This document shows positions 31,322 through 41,663 of a stretch of DNA of 49,910 nucleotides, one piece after another. The position numbers were made by a program, and so were the translations under genes. Each line of letters begins with the position of its first letter. The stretch's first letter is position 1. The stretch covers positions 1 to 49,910 of the forward strand of contig JBDUCV010000007.1 of assembly GCA_040003255.1 (NCBI GenBank). The letters are read 5' to 3'. The notes under the pieces are model-generated. The model was not told where the DNA came from, searched no databases, and was given only the letters and a program-made list of their open reading frames with translations. This DNA comes from JBDUCV01 sp040003255 (GTDB lineage Bacteria; Actinomycetota; Actinomycetes; Mycobacteriales; Jatrophihabitantaceae).

Positions 31322-31334
31322 GCGGGCGACCGTA
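31322..31334 (-). promoter_or_regulatory. Possible leaderless promoter of the 70-aa gene (TACGGT)
   Basis: On the minus strand TACGGT (plus 31329-31334) sits 7 bases before the ATG, and no Shine-Dalgarno is visible between them. Confidence 0.35.
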
Positions 31335-31344
31335 CCGGCCAGTG

Positions 31345-31360
31345 GTTACACGCCCGAAAC
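31345..31360 (+). promoter_or_regulatory. GlnR-type half-box upstream of amt-glnK-glnD
   Basis: GTTAC (31345-31349), six bases, then GAAAC (31356-31360) fits the actinobacterial GlnR a-site/b-site pattern GTnAC-n6-GAAAC. A further GTAAC occurs at 31379-31383 without a good partner. The box is about 100 bases before the ammonium transporter gene, a classic GlnR target. Confidence 0.5.
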
Positions 31361-31462
31361 ACGCCACGGCCTACGGCGGTAACAGGACCTCAGGAATCTG
31401 TGCCCAGCACGATCCGCCACATCCTGCTTGTCCCACCGAGTCCCGCATAGATGGGAGCACCT

Positions 31463-32863
31463 GTGTCAGCACTGACGATCCTTGCCGGTCCCCCCTACGT
31501 GCCGTTCGACATGACGAGCCCCAAGAGTATTTTCAGCGCGGGCGACACCGCGTGGCTGCTCGCGTCCTCTGCCCTGGTCCTGCTCATGACGCCGGCCTTG
31601 GCGTTCTTCTACGGCGGCATGGTGCGGGCCAAGCACGCGCTCGCCATGCTCATGCAGAACTTCATGGCGATCGCCGTGGTGAGCGTGACGTGGGTCCTCG
31701 TCGGGTTCTCCCTCGCCTTCGGCGGCACCGGAAAGTACCTCGGTGACCTGCACTACGTCGGACTGCAGAACATCAACGACGTGGTGCCGTCCATCGGCGC
31801 GACATTGCAGACCACCCCGACGATGACGTTCGTCGCGTTCCAGCTGACGTTCGCGATCATCACCCCAGCGCTGATCACCGGCTCGACAGCGGACCGGTGG
31901 AAGTTCGGGGCGTTCGTCGCGTTCGTTGCCGCCTGGTCGGTGCTGGTGTACGCGCCGGTCGCGCACTGGGTGTTCAACGGCTACGGCTGGGCCAACAACC
32001 TCAACAACACCGGCAAGTTCTTCGCCGAGGATTTTGCCGGCGGGACGGTCGTGCACATCAACGCCGGTGCCGCAGGTCTCGCGCTCGCGCTGGTCCTCGG
32101 TCGTCGGCTCGGCTGGCCGAAGGAGAAGATGCGCGGGCACAACATCCCGCTGGTGATGCTCGGCGCGGGAATGCTGTGGTTCGGCTGGTTCGGCTTCAAC
32201 GCGGGCTCGGCGTTGGCTGCCAACAACTTGGCGTCCTACGCCTGGGTGAACACCAACACCGCGACCGCCTGCGCGCTTATGGGCTGGATCAGTTACGAAA
32301 AAATCCGCTACGGCAAGCCCACGGCACTTGGTGCCGCGTCGGGTGCCGTGACCGGTCTGGTGGCCATCACACCGTGTGCCGGCTTCGTCAGCCCGATCGG
32401 GTCGATCGTCATCGGCCTGCTCGCGGGTGTCGCGTGCGCCGCGGCGATCGGCTTCAAGAACCGGCTGGGCTACGACGACGCGCTCGACGTGGTCGGGGTG
32501 CATTTCGTCGGCGGCTGGGTAGGCACCCTGGCGGTCGGCTTCTTCAGCACCAGCGGCACGAACTCGGCGGCCAATGACGGAATCTTCTACGGCGGCGCTG
32601 GCAAGCACGGCGGCTGGAACCTGCTGCTGCACCAGTTCGAGGTCGCCTCCGCGGTGTCGGTCTTCTCCTTCGTCATGTCCTTCGTCATCGCTAAGGTCAT
32701 CGGCCTGGTGATGAACAACCGGGTCACCGAAGAGGACGAGCTCACCGGCCTCGACATCGCAATCCACGGTGAGAGCGCCTACGACTTCGGCCCCGTCGGC
32801 GGTGTCGGCGCAGGAAACTACGTCCCGGCCGGCGCCACGAAAAAGGAGAGGGTGGGCGCATGA
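31463..32863 (+). CDS. amt: Ammonium transporter
   Basis: A 466-aa polytopic membrane protein with about 11 hydrophobic helices. It conducts ammonium/ammonia into the cell. Seen: TPALAFFYGGMVRAKHAL at the start, VVHINAGAAGLALALV and DVVGVHFVGGWVGTLAVG (the two pore histidines), and ITPCAGFVSPIGSIVIGLLAG. The C-terminus VTEEDELTGLDIAIHGESAYDF is the cytoplasmic region through which GlnK gates the channel. GTG 31463 has GGGAG 5 bases upstream; the ATG at 31451 is in frame and would add four residues. Overlaps glnK by 4 bases (ATGA). Confidence 0.95.
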   Translation: MSALTILAGPPYVPFDMTSPKSIFSAGDTAWLLASSALVLLMTPALAFFYGGMVRAKHALAMLMQNFMAIAVVSVTWVLVGFSLAFGGTGKYLGDLHYVGLQNINDVVPSIGATLQTTPTMTFVAFQLTFAIITPALITGSTADRWKFGAFVAFVAAWSVLVYAPVAHWVFNGYGWANNLNNTGKFFAEDFAGGTVVHINAGAAGLALALVLGRRLGWPKEKMRGHNIPLVMLGAGMLWFGWFGFNAGSALAANNLASYAWVNTNTATACALMGWISYEKIRYGKPTALGAASGAVTGLVAITPCAGFVSPIGSIVIGLLAGVACAAAIGFKNRLGYDDALDVVGVHFVGGWVGTLAVGFFSTSGTNSAANDGIFYGGAGKHGGWNLLLHQFEVASAVSVFSFVMSFVIAKVIGLVMNNRVTEEDELTGLDIAIHGESAYDFGPVGGVGAGNYVPAGATKKERVGA

Positions 32864-33198
32864 AGCTCGTTACGGCCATCATCAAGCCGTTCAAGCTGGA
32901 CGATGTGAAAGCGGCCCTCGAAGTGCTGGGCGTGCAGGGACTGACGGTCAGCGAAGTGCAGGGGTTCGGCCGGCAACGTGGGCACACCGAGGTCTACCGC
33001 GGCGCCGAGTACACCGTCGACCTGGTCCCCAAGGTACGGGTCGAGGTCCTGGTCGACACCGGGGATGCGGACAAGGTGCTCGACGCGGTCGTAGAAGCTG
33101 CGCGCACCGGCAAGATCGGCGACGGCAAGGTATGGGTGACCGACGTCGACGTGCTGGTGCGGGTGCGGACTGGTGAGCGCGACGTCGACGCGATCTGA
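32860..33198 (+). CDS. glnK: Nitrogen regulatory protein PII
   Basis: A 112-aa PII signalling protein that senses 2-oxoglutarate and ATP/ADP and blocks the ammonium channel. MKLVTAIIKPFKLDDVKAAL, the T-loop GFGRQRGHTEVYRGAEYTVD and GDGKVWVTDVDVLVRVRTGE are canonical. Tyr51 in the T-loop is the residue adenylylated by GlnD in related actinomycetes (uridylylated in enterics). Translationally coupled to amt (ATGA) and overlapping glnD by 26 bases. Confidence 0.96.
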   Translation: MKLVTAIIKPFKLDDVKAALEVLGVQGLTVSEVQGFGRQRGHTEVYRGAEYTVDLVPKVRVEVLVDTGDADKVLDAVVEAARTGKIGDGKVWVTDVDVLVRVRTGERDVDAI

Positions 33199-35500
33199 GC
33201 AAACATATCTCGGCCGACTCGACGTGGTCCGGGCTGGCGTGCTGAGCCGGCCCGGACTGCGCGGCAGCACCCTTCGCTCGGCGCTGGCCGACGCCTATGA
33301 CGCGTGGCTGAGCGATGTCTTCGAGTCATTACCGGCGCGAAACGGCATGGCACTCGTCGCGGTGGGCGGACTCGGAAGGCGTGAGCCGGCGCCGTATTCC
33401 GACCTCGATCTGCTGTTGCTGCACGACGGCCGCACAGGTGACGTGGCCGCGGTCGCCGACGGCATCTGGTACCCGATCTGGGACAGCAAGCTCGGACTCG
33501 ACCACGCTGTCCGAACGCCTGACCAGGCCTTCGCGATCGCTAAGGACGACCTGAAAGCACTGCTCGGACTGCTCGATTTGCGTCACATCGCCGGCAACGC
33601 CGGTGTGTCCGGACCGTTGCGGGAACGCATTCTGCAGCTATGGCGAACAACCGCCGCCCGCCGGGCGCATTCAGAGCTGCGCGAGCTGGCTCGAGCGCGG
33701 TGGGCATTGGCCGGCGACGGCGCGTGCCTGCTTGACCCCAACCTCAAGGATTCCCGGGGCGGGCTGCGCGACGCGAATTTGATGCGTGTGCTGGCCGTCG
33801 GGCAGCTCGTTGATCTGAGCGAAGCCGTCCGGGGGGCACACCGCGCGCTGCTCGACGCGCGAGGCGAACTGCACCGGCGTACCGGCCGCGACGGCGACGT
33901 GCTGCGACAGCAGGAACAGGCCGGCGTCGCAAAGGCACTCGGCCTGCCGGATGCCGACGCGTTGCTGCGCCGTGTCAACGAGGGAGCCCGCACGATCGGC
34001 CTGGCGTTGGACAACGCCTGGCGGCGGGCGGACGCGAATCACGCCGCCTCGCACGGGCGCTCCCTTCGGCTGCGGCGCAGGTCAGTTTCCGGGGTTCGCA
34101 CTCCGCTGGGCCGCGACGTCGTTGCCCAGGACGGCGAGGTCGTGCTCGCGCGCGATGCAGACCCGGTAACCGACGCGATGCTGGTGTTGCGGGCGGCCGT
34201 CGCCGCGGCCACCCACCAACTGCCGCTCGCTCCGTTCACGCTCGAGCGGCTGGCCACCGAGTCGGCAGCCATGCCGCAGCCGTGGCCGGCGCAGGCTCGC
34301 GACGAGTTCGTCGCTCTGCTCGGAACCGGCCCGGCGGCCGTACCGGTGCTGGAATCGCTCGACCAGGCAGGCCTGCTCGTCCGGCTCATCACGGAGTGGG
34401 ACAGCGTGCGCTTCGCCGCCCAGCACAACCCCGTCCACCGCTACACGGTCGACCGGCATCTGCTCGAGACGGCCGCACAGGCGGCTGCGTTGACGCGCGA
34501 GGTTGGGCGTCCGGACCTGCTGCTGATCGGCGCGCTTTTGCATGACATCGGCAAGGGCATCCGGAGCGGTGATCACTCGATCACCGGTGCGGCCATCGCC
34601 GAGCGCATCGCTGTCCGGATGGGGCTGTCCCACGAGGACTCGGCAACGGTGACTGCGTTGGTGCGCCACCACCTGCTGCTGCCGCACACGGCGACCCGCC
34701 GCGACCTGAACGATCCGGCCACTGTCCGGATCGTGACCGACGCGGTCGGCTCGGCTGACCTGCTCGATCTGCTGCACGCGCTCACCGTCGCCGATGCGCT
34801 TGCCACTGGATCCGCGGTGTGGAGCGATTGGCGGGCCGGCCTGGTCGCCGACCTGGTCCGTCGCGCCCGGGCGGTGCTCGGCGGCGCGCACCCGGCGGCT
34901 GTCTCCCCGCTGGACACCCTTCGCCGCCGGCTGGCCGAACGCGGAGCGTTGGCTGTCGAGGTGCACGGCGACGAGGTGGTGGTTGCCGCGCCGGATTCCC
35001 TTGGCGTCCTGTCCCGGGCGGCCGGCGTGCTGGCGCTGCACTCCTTGGACGTGCGTTCGGCGTCGATCCGCACCCATGCCGCCATGGCGGTGAATTCCTT
35101 CGTCGTCGAGGCACGGTTCGGCCGGTTGCCGGACGCCGCGATCATGCGAGGCGACCTGTCTCGGGCGATCGATGGGACCTTGCAGCTGGCCGACCGGCTC
35201 TCGGCGAAGGAACGGGCCTACACGCGGGCGGCGAGCTCACCACCTCGGGCGCCGACGGTCCACTGGTTCGACGACGAGGCGACCGAAGCGACGGTGCTCG
35301 AGCTGCGCGCGGACGACGCGATCGGTTTGCTGTATCGGGTGACTGCCGTGCTCGAGCGGTGCGGCGTCGACATTCGGGCGGCGCGGGTCTCCTCGCTGGG
35401 CGGTTCGGTGGTGGACGCCTTCTACGTCACGACCACCGACGGGCGACCGATTCCACCCGCTGCCCGAGCAGGCATCGAGTCGGCGCTGGTGAAGGTGTAG
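33173..35500 (+). CDS. glnD: PII nucleotidylyltransferase / nucleotidyl-removing enzyme
   Basis: A 775-aa bifunctional enzyme that modifies and demodifies PII according to glutamine. The nucleotidyltransferase domain has VGGLGRREPAPYSDLDLLLL (Asp77, Asp79), an HD domain LLIGALLHDIGKGIRSGDH lies near 450-470, and two C-terminal ACT domains (about 590-650 and 705-775) would sense glutamine. GTG 33173 lies inside glnK; no better start fits the family N-terminus. In other actinomycetes ffh usually follows; here gltB does. Confidence 0.94.
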   Translation: MSATSTRSEQTYLGRLDVVRAGVLSRPGLRGSTLRSALADAYDAWLSDVFESLPARNGMALVAVGGLGRREPAPYSDLDLLLLHDGRTGDVAAVADGIWYPIWDSKLGLDHAVRTPDQAFAIAKDDLKALLGLLDLRHIAGNAGVSGPLRERILQLWRTTAARRAHSELRELARARWALAGDGACLLDPNLKDSRGGLRDANLMRVLAVGQLVDLSEAVRGAHRALLDARGELHRRTGRDGDVLRQQEQAGVAKALGLPDADALLRRVNEGARTIGLALDNAWRRADANHAASHGRSLRLRRRSVSGVRTPLGRDVVAQDGEVVLARDADPVTDAMLVLRAAVAAATHQLPLAPFTLERLATESAAMPQPWPAQARDEFVALLGTGPAAVPVLESLDQAGLLVRLITEWDSVRFAAQHNPVHRYTVDRHLLETAAQAAALTREVGRPDLLLIGALLHDIGKGIRSGDHSITGAAIAERIAVRMGLSHEDSATVTALVRHHLLLPHTATRRDLNDPATVRIVTDAVGSADLLDLLHALTVADALATGSAVWSDWRAGLVADLVRRARAVLGGAHPAAVSPLDTLRRRLAERGALAVEVHGDEVVVAAPDSLGVLSRAAGVLALHSLDVRSASIRTHAAMAVNSFVVEARFGRLPDAAIMRGDLSRAIDGTLQLADRLSAKERAYTRAASSPPRAPTVHWFDDEATEATVLELRADDAIGLLYRVTAVLERCGVDIRAARVSSLGGSVVDAFYVTTTDGRPIPPAARAGIESALVKV

Positions 35501-35630
35501 CGGTGCGCGGATCCTTGATGATCAAGAGAAGGTAGGAAAAGTGCCCGGGTAGCCTGAAGGACGCCACGCGGGCCGACGTCGTCCCGGTTGATCTACGCCG
35601 AGCCAAAGCCGACCTGAGAATGAGACGCGC
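35501..35630 (+). promoter_or_regulatory. gltB upstream region with palindrome and possible -10
   Basis: The 130 bases before gltB contain the palindrome CTTGATGATCAAG (35514-35526) shortly after the glnD stop, and TAGCCT at 35550-35555, a possible -10. Transcription from there would give a leader of about 70 nt. The palindrome is a candidate operator; its loop is too small for a good terminator. Confidence 0.35.
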
Positions 35631-38600
35631 GTGAGCTTTTTTGCCCCGCCCCCGACACAGGGCCTCTACGACCCACGGTTCGAGCACGACGCCTGCGGCG
35701 TCGCCTTCGTCGCGGACCTGCGTGGCCGGGCGAGTCACACGATCGTCACGCACGCGCTGACGGTGTTGCATAATCTCGACCATCGCGGCGCGGCGGGTGC
35801 CGAGCCGTCCTCGGGCGACGGCGCCGGCATCACCGTGCAGATCCCCGATGCATACCTGCGCGAGGTACTGCCATTCGGATTGCCGCCGGTTGGCAGCTAT
35901 GCAACCGGCATCGCGTTCCTGCCCACCCATCGCGCCGCGGCCGCGCGTGCCGTCGCCTTGATCGAGCAGGTCGCAGCCGAGGAAGACTTGACCGTGCTGG
36001 GCTGGCGCGAGCTGCCCACCGTGCCCGACGACCTGGGTCCCACGGCCCGCGCGGTCATGCCGGCGTTGCGCCAACTGTTCCTTTCCGGAGCCTCAGGGCA
36101 GACCGCAATGGCGCTTGAGCGGCTGGCCTTCTGCGTGCGCAAGGTCGCCGAGCGCCGCGCCCGCGAGCAGGGCCTGGACCTGTATTTCCCGTCGCTGTCG
36201 GGCCGCACCCTCGTCTACAAGGGCATGCTCACCACCGACCAGCTCGGCCGGTTCTTCCCGGATCTCACCGACGAACGGTTCACCACCGCGATCGGCCTGG
36301 TGCACAGCCGGTTCTCGACGAACACCTTCCCGTCCTGGCCACTCGCCCATCCCTACCGTTACGTCGCGCACAACGGCGAGATCAACACGATCCGGGGCAA
36401 CCGCAACTGGATGCTCACTCGCGAGGCGATGCTCGAGTCCGATGTCATCCCGGGCGACTTGCGTCGGCTGTACCCGATCTGCACGCCAGCGGTGAGTGAC
36501 TCGGCGTCGTTCGACGAGGTGCTCGAGCTGCTGCACATGGGCGGCCGCAGCCTGGCGCATGCGGTGCTGATGATGATCCCCGAGGCGTGGGAAAAAGCGG
36601 GCGCCACGATGGACCCGAAGCGTCGGGATTTCTACGCCTTCCACGCGGCGATGATGGAACCCTGGGACGGGCCGGCGTGCGTCAACTTCACCGACGGCAC
36701 CGTCATCGGGGCGGTGCTCGACCGCAACGGACTGCGGCCCGGGCGGTGGTGGCAGACGTCCGACGGACTGGTGGTGCTGGGCAGCGAGTCGGGCGTGCTG
36801 GATGTCGACCCTGCCTCCGTCGTTGCCAAAGGCCGGCTGCGGCCGGGCCGGATGTTCCTGGTCGACACCGCGCAGGGCCGCATCGTGCATGACGAGGAGA
36901 TCAAGGCCGATCTTGCGGTGGCGCAGCCCTATGGCGAATGGCTGCATGCCGGCCAGATTGACCTGGACGCGCTGCCGAAGCGCGAGCATGTCGTGTTCTC
37001 CCACGAGTCGGTTACCCGTCGCCAGCAGGTATTTGGCTATACCGAGGAGGAACTGCGCGTCATCATCACGCCGATGGCAGTGGGCGGCGCCGAGCCGATC
37101 GGGTCGATGGGCACCGACACGCCGCTGGCGGCGATGTCGCAGCGTCCGCGGCTGCTCTTCGACTACTTCAGTGAGCTTTTCGCGCAGGTCACCAACCCTC
37201 CGTTGGACGCGATTCGCGAGGCGATGGTGACCTCGCTCGCGGGCAGCATCGGTCCCGAGCACAATTTGCTTTGCGCGGGACCTGCGTCGTGTCGGCAGGT
37301 CCTCGTACCGCGCCCCATCATCGACAATGACGAACTGGCCAAGATCTGGCAGATCAATGCGGACGGCGACCTGCCGGGCTTCCAATGTCAACTCCTCGAC
37401 GGTCGCTACCGGGTGCACGGCGGCGCCGAGGCACTGGCCGGCGCACTTGAACGGGTGCGGCGCGACTGCTCGTCTGCCATCGATAGCGGCGCACGCATCC
37501 TGATCTTGTCCGACCGCGAGTGCGACGCCGACCATGCCCCGATCCCGTCACTTCTGTTGACCTCGGCGGTCCACCATCACCTCGTCCGCACCGGGAAGCG
37601 CACCCAGGTCGGTTTGGTCATCGAGACCGGTGAGGTGCGCGAGGTACACCACGCGGCGTTGCTCATCGGCTACGGCGCGGCGGCCGTCAACCCCTACCTG
37701 GCGTTCGAGTCGATCGAGGACCTGGTCGCACAACGCGCAATCAGCGCTATCTCGGCCGAGGTGGCAATCGCCAACTTCATCAAGGCGCTGAGCAAGGGCG
37801 TGCTCAAGGTGATGTCCAAGATGGGGATCTCCACCATCGCGTCCTACACCGGCGCGCAGGTCTTCGAGGCGTTCGGGCTGGCGCAGGACATCGTGGACGA
37901 ATACTTCACCGGCACGTCCTCGCCGCTCGGCGGTGTCGGTCTCGGGGTTATCGCCGATGAGGCCGCAGCCCGACATGCCCGCGCGTTCCCTGCCGTGCCG
38001 ACTGCGCTTGCCCACCGCCGACTCGACGGCGGCGGCGAGTACCAATGGCGGCGCGAGGGGGAGTTGCACCTGTTCAACCCCGAGACGGTGTTCTTGCTTC
38101 AGCACGCCACCAGGGAGCGCCGTTACGAGGTGTTCGCCGAGTACACCGCGAAGATCGAGGAGCTCAATCGCGCAGGCGGTGCGCTACGCGGGCTGTTCGA
38201 ACTGCGCGGCGGGATCTGTGCGCCGATCCCGGTGGACGAGGTCGAGCCGGTGTCCTCCATCGTCCAGCGGTTTGCGACCGGGGCGATGTCCTACGGATCC
38301 ATCTCCGCCGAAGCGCACGAGACCTTGGCGATCGCGATGAACCGCCTCGGCGGTAAGTCGAACTGCGGTGAAGGCGGTGAGGACGCTCGCCGCTACGTGC
38401 GCGACGCGAACGGTGACCTGCGCCGGTCGGCCGTCAAGCAGGTGGCGTCCGGACGATTCGGTGTCACCAGCCATTACCTGGTCAACGCCGACGACATCCA
38501 GATCAAGGTGGCGCAGGGCGCCAAGCCCGGCGAGGGCGGCCAACTGCCCGGGTTCAAGGTCTACCCGTGGATCGCCCGCACCCGGCATTCCACTCCCGGA

Positions 38601-40223
38601 GTCGGGCTGATCTCCCCGCCACCGCACCACGACATCTACTCCATCGAGGACCTCGCCCAGCTTATTCACGACCTGAAGAACGCCAATTCCGAGGCGCGGG
38701 TCCAGGTGAAGCTCGTCGCCGAGTCCGGTGTCGGCACCGTCGCCGCCGGAGTGGCCAAGGCACATGCCGACGTGGTGCTGATCTCGGGTCACGACGGCGG
38801 GACGGGTGCGGCACCGCTCACGGCGCTCAAACATGCCGGGCTGCCGTGGGAGCTCGGCCTGGCCGAGACGCAGCAGACGCTGCTGCGCAACGGGCTGCGC
38901 GACCGCATCACCGTCCAAGTGGACGGCGGGATGAAGACCGGCCGCGACGTCGTGATCGCAGCGCTACTCGGAGCCGAGGAGTACGGCTTCGCCACTGCGC
39001 CCTTGATCGTGTCCGGCTGCGTGATGATGCGGGTCTGCCACCTCGACACCTGTCCGGTAGGCGTCGCGACTCAGAATCCCGAGCTGCGCAAGCGGTTCAT
39101 CGGCAAGCCCGAGTTCGTCGAGACGTTCTTCAGTTACATCGCCGAGCAGGTGCGGGAGATCCTGGCCGGCTTGGGCCTGCGTTCGCTCGACGAGGCGATC
39201 GGGCACGCCGAATTGCTCGACACAAGCCGGGCCATCGAGCACTGGAAGGCCGACGGGCTGGATCTCACGCCGATCCTGACAATGCCGGAGTTGCCCACCG
39301 GCGCGGCACTGCGTCGTTCGGTGGCCCAGGACCATGGCTTGGACGCCGCGTTGGACAACACGCTGATCCAGCTATGCGAGGGCGCTCTGCTGGACTCGGC
39401 TCCGGTCTCGCTGGAGCTGCCGGTTCGCAACGTGAACCGCACTGTTGGCACCATGCTCGGCTCGCTGGTCACCCGGCGGTTCGGCGCCGAGGGGCTGCCA
39501 CCGGGCACGATCGACATCACCTTCCGCGGATCGGCCGGCCAGTCGTTCGGCGCGTTCGTCCCGCCCGGCATGACCCTGCGCCTGATCGGCGACGCCAACG
39601 ACTACGTCGGCAAGGGATTGTCGGGCGGCACGATCGCGGTGCGTCCCGACGAGCGGGCGTCGTTCGCGGCCGAGCACAACGTGATAGCTGGCAACGTGAT
39701 CGGCTACGGGGCCGCGTCCGGCGCGATATACCTGCGCGGTGTCGTGGGGGAGCGGTTCGGGGTGCGCAACTCCGGCGCGACGATCCTCGCCGAGGGCGTC
39801 GGCGATCACGCCCTGGAGTACATGACGGGCGGCGTGGCGGTCATCCTCGGCCCGACCGGCCGCAACGTCGGCGCCGGCATGTCCGGCGGCCTCGGCTTCG
39901 TCCTCGACCTCGATCCCTCGCGGGTCAACGCCGAGTTGGTGGACGTCGACGCCATGACTGAAGACGACGCAGCGATGGTCGGCGAGGTGTTGCGCCAGCA
40001 TGCCGAGCTGACCGATTCAGCCGTGGCACGCGCGCTGCTCGCCGACTGGCCGGGCGCAGTGCCGCGCTTTGCTGCGCTGGTCCCGCGCGACTACCGCCGC
40101 GTTCTGGACGCCACCCGACGTGCCGAGGCCGCGGGCGCTGACGTCGACGAGGCCGTCATGGTCGCCGCCATGGCCGACCTCGTGCCTCATCCCGCTCCTG
40201 GGCCAACCGCCAGACACCCTTAG
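35631..40223 (+). CDS. gltB: Glutamate synthase (NADPH) large subunit
   Basis: A 1530-aa enzyme that transfers the glutamine amide to 2-oxoglutarate, making two glutamates. The class II amidotransferase domain starts at FEHDACGVAFVADL; Cys22 would become the N-terminal nucleophile after removal of a 21-residue propeptide. The central and FMN domains follow, with RHSTPGVGLISPPPHHDIYSIEDL and SGHDGGTGAAPLTALKHAGLPWE. The iron-sulfur motif CHLDTCPVGVATQNPELRKRF is near 1137-1157, and a C-terminal beta-helix follows (GLSGGTIAV, AGNVIGYGAASG). The usual partner gltD is not adjacent; pyk starts 9 bases later. GTG start. Confidence 0.96.
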   Translation: MSFFAPPPTQGLYDPRFEHDACGVAFVADLRGRASHTIVTHALTVLHNLDHRGAAGAEPSSGDGAGITVQIPDAYLREVLPFGLPPVGSYATGIAFLPTHRAAAARAVALIEQVAAEEDLTVLGWRELPTVPDDLGPTARAVMPALRQLFLSGASGQTAMALERLAFCVRKVAERRAREQGLDLYFPSLSGRTLVYKGMLTTDQLGRFFPDLTDERFTTAIGLVHSRFSTNTFPSWPLAHPYRYVAHNGEINTIRGNRNWMLTREAMLESDVIPGDLRRLYPICTPAVSDSASFDEVLELLHMGGRSLAHAVLMMIPEAWEKAGATMDPKRRDFYAFHAAMMEPWDGPACVNFTDGTVIGAVLDRNGLRPGRWWQTSDGLVVLGSESGVLDVDPASVVAKGRLRPGRMFLVDTAQGRIVHDEEIKADLAVAQPYGEWLHAGQIDLDALPKREHVVFSHESVTRRQQVFGYTEEELRVIITPMAVGGAEPIGSMGTDTPLAAMSQRPRLLFDYFSELFAQVTNPPLDAIREAMVTSLAGSIGPEHNLLCAGPASCRQVLVPRPIIDNDELAKIWQINADGDLPGFQCQLLDGRYRVHGGAEALAGALERVRRDCSSAIDSGARILILSDRECDADHAPIPSLLLTSAVHHHLVRTGKRTQVGLVIETGEVREVHHAALLIGYGAAAVNPYLAFESIEDLVAQRAISAISAEVAIANFIKALSKGVLKVMSKMGISTIASYTGAQVFEAFGLAQDIVDEYFTGTSSPLGGVGLGVIADEAAARHARAFPAVPTALAHRRLDGGGEYQWRREGELHLFNPETVFLLQHATRERRYEVFAEYTAKIEELNRAGGALRGLFELRGGICAPIPVDEVEPVSSIVQRFATGAMSYGSISAEAHETLAIAMNRLGGKSNCGEGGEDARRYVRDANGDLRRSAVKQVASGRFGVTSHYLVNADDIQIKVAQGAKPGEGGQLPGFKVYPWIARTRHSTPGVGLISPPPHHDIYSIEDLAQLIHDLKNANSEARVQVKLVAESGVGTVAAGVAKAHADVVLISGHDGGTGAAPLTALKHAGLPWELGLAETQQTLLRNGLRDRITVQVDGGMKTGRDVVIAALLGAEEYGFATAPLIVSGCVMMRVCHLDTCPVGVATQNPELRKRFIGKPEFVETFFSYIAEQVREILAGLGLRSLDEAIGHAELLDTSRAIEHWKADGLDLTPILTMPELPTGAALRRSVAQDHGLDAALDNTLIQLCEGALLDSAPVSLELPVRNVNRTVGTMLGSLVTRRFGAEGLPPGTIDITFRGSAGQSFGAFVPPGMTLRLIGDANDYVGKGLSGGTIAVRPDERASFAAEHNVIAGNVIGYGAASGAIYLRGVVGERFGVRNSGATILAEGVGDHALEYMTGGVAVILGPTGRNVGAGMSGGLGFVLDLDPSRVNAELVDVDAMTEDDAAMVGEVLRQHAELTDSAVARALLADWPGAVPRFAALVPRDYRRVLDATRRAEAAGADVDEAVMVAAMADLVPHPAPGPTARHP

Positions 40224-40232
40224 GCTGAAGCC
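40221..40232 (+). promoter_or_regulatory. Leaderless-type promoter of pyk (TAGGCT)
   Basis: TAGGCT at 40221-40226 overlaps the gltB stop (TAG, 40221-40223) and is followed by six bases and the pyk GTG. It could let pyk be expressed independently of gltB. Confidence 0.55.

Positions 40233-41652
<1,420 letters not shown>

Positions 41653-41663
<11 letters not shown>

Noticed and set aside
31466..32767. A 433-codon minus-strand frame opposite amt
   Set aside because: Antisense shadow of the ammonium transporter, rich in His/Arg/Asp as expected from reverse-complemented membrane codons.
36093..37535. A 480-codon minus-strand frame opposite gltB
   Set aside because: Antisense to conserved glutamate synthase sequence; no independent evidence for expression.
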